Shown: positions 5,829-8,597 of the stretch, in pieces
Numbering within the stretch: the first letter of the stretch is position 1
Layout: each line of letters opens with the position of its first letter
Assembly: GCA_002724505.1 (NCBI GenBank)
Contig: PBOV01000070.1
Span: 17,069-25,665 of the forward strand
Direction: 5' to 3'
DNA length: 8,597 nt
Source of the DNA: Rhodospirillaceae bacterium
GTDB lineage: Bacteria > Pseudomonadota > Alphaproteobacteria > MPNO01 > UBA2964
Program-made: the position numbers and the translations under genes
The notes under the pieces: generated by a model
What the model saw: only the letters and a program-made list of their open reading frames with translations
Database searches by the model: none
Told to the model about the DNA's origin: nothing

Positions 5829-7082
5829 ATGGCAAGAATTTCAAACCTAGATGCCATTTCCGCTGCCTTAAGGCAGCGTAACTTTGCCTGGTATTTTGCC
5901 GGCAGCGCTGTTGGGCTCATCGGCATTTGGGCGCAAAGATTAACTATTGGCTGGCTCACTTGGGAATTGACACAATCTGGATTTTGGCTCGGAATCGTCG
6001 CCTTTGCCGATTTATTTCCCACGGTGGTTCTGACGCCAATCGCTGGCGTTGTTGCTGATCGGGTCAATCGCCATAAGATGATGTTTGTGACCCAGTTCCT
6101 TGGCATGATGCAAGCATTTAGCCTGGCAGCGCTCGCGTTTGCGGGTTGGCTCAATATATGGTGGCTAGTGGGGCTGACCGCATTTGTTGGGACTGTTTGG
6201 GCGTTTAATACTGCTGCTCGTTTGTCAATGGTCCCAAACCTAATGGAACGCCAGCATGTCCCGTCAGCAGTGGCAATGGATTCGGCAATATTCAATTTAG
6301 CGCGTTTTATTGGTCCGGTAATGGCCGCATATTTGTTTCAAGCGACGGGAGCAGGCGTAACATTTCTTATAAATGGCCTAACGTTTATGTTCTTCTTAGC
6401 TTGTCTTTTACAGGCAAGGATGATCCGTGACGAACGCGGCGCTCGCAGTAAGGCAAATTTTTTCATCCAGGCTACAGAAGGGATTAGATACGCAGCAAAG
6501 CACCGAGGTATCGGCCCAGTTTTAATTTTGATCATTGCTCTGGCCGTCGGACTAAAGCCAACTTTAGAGCTGCTCCCAGGCGTAGCCGGAAGTGTCTATG
6601 GAGTAGGGGTGACGGGGCTCAGCGGCCTAGTGGCTTCTGCGGCTGTTGGCGCGACATTCGCAGCAGTTTGGCTCGCTCAGAGAGGTACCGTCATTGGGAT
6701 GACTGGTATCGTCATTTCGGCACTCGCTTTGGGAACAGTGAGCCTATTTGCATTCACCGCGACCAAAATTTTTATACTTGGCCTATGCTGTGCTTTTTTT
6801 ATTGGAGCCGCAATTGTGATAGGTGGAACAGGAACTCAGACCTTGATGCAAAATGCTGTCGACGGGGCAATGCGTGGCCGTGTGATGAGTCTCTATGGTA
6901 TGGTATATCGGGGCGGGCCGGCTATTGGGGCGTTGGCGATGGGTTCAGCGGCCGAATTAATTGGATTTCAGGCGGCTTTAGCTTGTGGTGGCGTTCTTTG
7001 CTCTGCTGTTTTTTTTTGGATCTTGCGGCGACGAAAATTGATGATCCAAAATTTAGAAGGAAATCCAGGCAAAGACCTATGA
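5829..7082 (+). CDS. Major facilitator transporter, MFS_3/EntS-like exporter, tandem copy 2
   Basis: This 417-residue, 12-helix transporter is paralogous to its neighbours along its whole length; by eye about half its residues match copy 1. Motif A is AGVVADRVNRHKM (72-84). The same landmarks recur: NTAARLSMVPNLMERQHVPS, a Phe-Asn-x-Ala-Arg-x2-Gly-Pro signature, EGIRYAAKHRGIGP, GTGTQTLMQ and MRGRVMSLYGM. The protein ends in a basic tail (RRRKLMIQN). The frame is open back to a TTG at 5802, which would add MFYFKTIIF. The ATG at 5829 was preferred because all three copies then begin with Met-Ala; neither start has a clear ribosome site. The 60-bp spacer from copy 1 is AT-rich with no obvious terminator, so read-through from upstream is likely. 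The substrate is unknown. Confidence 0.88.
   Translation: MARISNLDAISAALRQRNFAWYFAGSAVGLIGIWAQRLTIGWLTWELTQSGFWLGIVAFADLFPTVVLTPIAGVVADRVNRHKMMFVTQFLGMMQAFSLAALAFAGWLNIWWLVGLTAFVGTVWAFNTAARLSMVPNLMERQHVPSAVAMDSAIFNLARFIGPVMAAYLFQATGAGVTFLINGLTFMFFLACLLQARMIRDERGARSKANFFIQATEGIRYAAKHRGIGPVLILIIALAVGLKPTLELLPGVAGSVYGVGVTGLSGLVASAAVGATFAAVWLAQRGTVIGMTGIVISALALGTVSLFAFTATKIFILGLCCAFFIGAAIVIGGTGTQTLMQNAVDGAMRGRVMSLYGMVYRGGPAIGALAMGSAAELIGFQAALACGGVLCSAVFFWILRRRKLMIQNLEGNPGKDL
6870..6899 (+). repeat. 30-bp tract identical to one in tandem transporter copy 3 (first member)
   Basis: These ten codons encode MRGRVMSLYG and match 8265-8294 at every base, including all synonymous positions of the Arg, Ser and Leu codons. 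Identity drops at once on both sides. The equivalent codons of copy 1 (5562-5591) differ at about 10 of 30 bases. Confidence 0.85.
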
Positions 7083-7123
7083 TCGCGTTCAAATAACGGT
7101 TTTCTCTTTGTCAAAATTTTCAG

Positions 7124-7195
7124 TTAGCCATGGGGAATGAGATAAGTGGTATGCTAGCCAACGCTAAACATGCAGTCCAAAATTTTCATGGCTAA
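7124..7195 (+). repeat. Inverted repeat spanning the transporter copy 3 start region
   Basis: TTAGCCATG (7124-7132) is the exact reverse complement of CATGGCTAA (7187-7195), and the right arm contains the ATG at 7188. Three G-U pairs could extend the stem in RNA. CAAAATTTTCA also occurs twice as a direct repeat (7112-7122 and 7178-7188). The 54-nt loop and AT-rich context mean chance is possible. Confidence 0.35.
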
Positions 7196-8480
7196 AAACA
7201 GAAACAACCTAAATAGGGTATCTACGACCAAGCCTGGTGTTATTGGTGTTTTAAGTCAGTGGAATTACGGTGTTTACACCGCTGGAAGCACGATTTCTTT
7301 GTTTGGCTTGTGGGCTCATCGGTTAGCGGCAGCGTGGCTTGCTTGGGAACTAACTCAATCTAGTTTTTGGGTGGGAATGGTTGTATTTGCGGACTTAATC
7401 CCCACCCTATTTTTAACACCGTTTGCTGGGGTCTTAGCTGATCGTTATGACCGGCGTCACATGAGTATTGCTAGCCAGCTAATGGGAATGTTTCAGGCTT
7501 GTGTCCTCGGCTACATGTATCTCACGGGTGATTTCACACAAGAATCTGATATTTGGTGGTTAATCGGTTGGACCACATTTTTAGGTATAGCTTGGGCTCT
7601 CAATACGGCAGCTCGCTTATCGATGGTTCCTAACCTAGTTGAACACAAATTTATTCCGCCAGCTGTGGCTTTGAATTCGGCGATTTTTAACCTTGGGCGT
7701 GTTGTCGGACCCATTTCGGGGGCTCTCATAATTGATCAATGGAACGTCGGCGTTGCTTTCCTATTTAATGCAGTAACTTTTATATTTTTTATAGCAGCGC
7801 TTTGTTTTATACGTCAGGTGCGCAGCGAAGAGAAACCAGCTGGTGGTGCGGGTGTCTGGGCGCAGTCGATTGAAGGTTTTAAATACGCCGCCAACCATCC
7901 GGGAATTGGACCAGCAATGATTTTGCTTATAGCAATGGCCGTAGGCGGAAAAGCATTATTAGAAGTACTCCCCGAATTTGCCGATGAAGTATTCGCCCGT
8001 GGTGCGGCCGGTTTGGGGGAACTTACAGCTGTGTCAGGGGTAGGCGGCCTAATTGCGGCAATTTGGCTCGCAAGCCGCGGCGATGTAATAGGGTTAACTC
8101 GGATTACTATTATTGCGTTGCTCGTCACCGGTCTTAGCATCCTTGGTTTCGTTGCTACCAATTGGTATCCACTTGCCTTGTTAAGTATATTTGTTCTTGG
8201 AGTGGCAGGTATTTATGGTGGCACCGCGACGCAAACCTTGATGCAGCATGCCGTTGAAGGAGCGATGCGTGGCCGTGTGATGAGTCTCTATGGTGTAATC
8301 CATCGGGGTGCCCCGGCACTTGGTGCACTTGCCATGGGTGCAATAGCTGAAATAACCGGTATTCGCTGGGGTGTTTCCTTGGGGGGCATATTATGTTTGG
8401 TCGTTTGGCTATGGATGTTAAAACGTTCAAAGATCGCGGCAGCCGCGCTTGAAAGAAAAAGATCAATTAGTAACCAATAG
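7188..8480 (+). CDS. Major facilitator transporter, MFS_3/EntS-like exporter, tandem copy 3
   Basis: This 430-residue, 12-helix member is the third of the array. Motif A is GVLADRYDRRHM (81-92). The shared landmarks are WALNTAARLSMVPNLVEHKF, a Phe-Asn-x2-Arg-x2-Gly-Pro signature, EGFKYAANHPGIGP, GTATQTLMQ and MRGRVMSLYG. It differs from copies 1 and 2 by a longer N-terminus with a basic, Asn-rich start (MAKNRNNLNR), an insert near TGDFTQESD in the helix 3-4 region, and a Lys/Arg-rich C-terminal tail. An alternative ATG at 7170 would add MQSKIF. The ATG at 7188 was chosen to match the Met-Ala starts of the other copies; neither has a recognisable ribosome site. The 105-bp spacer before it is the longest in the array and could hold a separate promoter, but I found no good one. 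The substrate is unknown. Confidence 0.88.
   Translation: MAKNRNNLNRVSTTKPGVIGVLSQWNYGVYTAGSTISLFGLWAHRLAAAWLAWELTQSSFWVGMVVFADLIPTLFLTPFAGVLADRYDRRHMSIASQLMGMFQACVLGYMYLTGDFTQESDIWWLIGWTTFLGIAWALNTAARLSMVPNLVEHKFIPPAVALNSAIFNLGRVVGPISGALIIDQWNVGVAFLFNAVTFIFFIAALCFIRQVRSEEKPAGGAGVWAQSIEGFKYAANHPGIGPAMILLIAMAVGGKALLEVLPEFADEVFARGAAGLGELTAVSGVGGLIAAIWLASRGDVIGLTRITIIALLVTGLSILGFVATNWYPLALLSIFVLGVAGIYGGTATQTLMQHAVEGAMRGRVMSLYGVIHRGAPALGALAMGAIAEITGIRWGVSLGGILCLVVWLWMLKRSKIAAAALERKRSISNQ
8265..8294 (+). repeat. 30-bp tract identical to one in tandem transporter copy 2 (second member)
   Basis: This is the partner of 6870-6899. Both lie in the same codons of the helix 10-11 loop and entry, so they are aligned paralogous sites and not a mobile repeat. 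Confidence 0.85.
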
Positions 8481-8571
8481 TTTTTTTGCTAAGCTAGCTT
8501 CTTTCGGTTTCCCTGTATGGTTAATTTGCGTTAGTTTCTGCCGCAGTTCTTTTTATAGAGCGCTGGTTAGT

Positions 8572-8597
8572 GCCCGCTTGGCGGAATTGGTAGACGC
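8572..8597 (+). tRNA. 5' part of a tRNA-Leu gene, cut by the window end
   Basis: The last 26 bases read as the start of a class II leucine tRNA. The 5' acceptor strand is GCCCGCT (8572-8578), followed by TG. The D-arm is GCG-GAATTGGTAGA-CGC (8581-8597), the hallmark of bacterial tRNA-Leu. The anticodon lies beyond the window, so the isoacceptor is unknown. TATAGA at 8554-8559 is a possible -10 at a suitable distance, with no good -35. The spacer from the transporter stop (8481-8571) otherwise holds a T7 run and a 10-bp palindrome, AAGCTAGCTT (8491-8500), but no clear terminator. Confidence 0.88.

Noticed and set aside
5807..6295. 162-residue open frame on the minus strand
   Set aside because: It is antisense to transporter copy 2, arising from the codon bias of a hydrophobic gene. 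It has no domain features.
6668..7096. 142-residue open frame on the plus strand
   Set aside because: It is an out-of-frame reading within transporter copy 2, rich in Trp, Cys and Arg, and not protein-like.
8491..8500. AAGCTAGCTT as a terminator after transporter copy 3
   Set aside because: It is a loopless palindrome that cannot form a proper hairpin, and the T run precedes it instead of following it.
1..8597. CRISPR array, insertion sequence, phage or toxin-antitoxin genes
   Set aside because: No regularly spaced repeats, transposase or integrase motifs, or small paired toxin-antitoxin-like ORFs were seen on either strand.

Overview
The window looks like a chromosomal piece of an alphaproteobacterium with moderate GC, perhaps a marine Rhodospirillales- or SAR116-type lineage. 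That placement is an inference from protein flavour (YjbE-type TerC protein, MetAP type I, a stand-alone CinA N-terminal domain protein beside map) and from base composition judged by eye. Nothing in the sequence fixes the genus. There is no transposase, integrase, phage gene, CRISPR array or toxin-antitoxin pair.

Layout. 21-572 (-) encodes a small cupin protein. It is divergent from 830-1474 (+), a TerC/YjbE-family membrane protein with the paired acidic motifs of a metal-ion transporter. That gene converges on 1547-2338 (-), methionine aminopeptidase, across a 72-bp gap holding two hairpins. Upstream of map on the same strand is 2476-3405 (-), an isocitrate lyase/PEP mutase superfamily enzyme. 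A 138-bp divergent spacer with a strong dyad separates it from the right half, which is all on the plus strand.

The right half is a compact run: a CinA-N/MoaB-fold protein (3544-4344), a 63-residue two-helix membrane protein (4341-4532, overlapping it by ATGA), and three tandem paralogous major facilitator transporters (4536-5768, 5829-7082, 7188-8480). The first three genes are packed with a 4-bp overlap and a 3-bp gap, so they are probably co-transcribed and translationally coupled. The second and third transporters sit behind spacers of 60 and 105 bp. The window ends inside the 5' part of a leucine tRNA gene (8572 onward).

How the genes fit together. The left half is a set of mostly independent housekeeping or metabolic genes: N-terminal Met removal, probable metal-ion export, a C-C lyase and a cupin. 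The right half is a probable export locus built by successive duplication of one MFS_3-type gene. Its substrate cannot be read from sequence. The least ordinary observations are the three-fold transporter array, a 30-bp perfectly identical tract shared by copies 2 and 3 (possible gene conversion), the coupled two-helix mini-protein, and several dyads in promoter regions. I see no convincing new defence or mobile system here.
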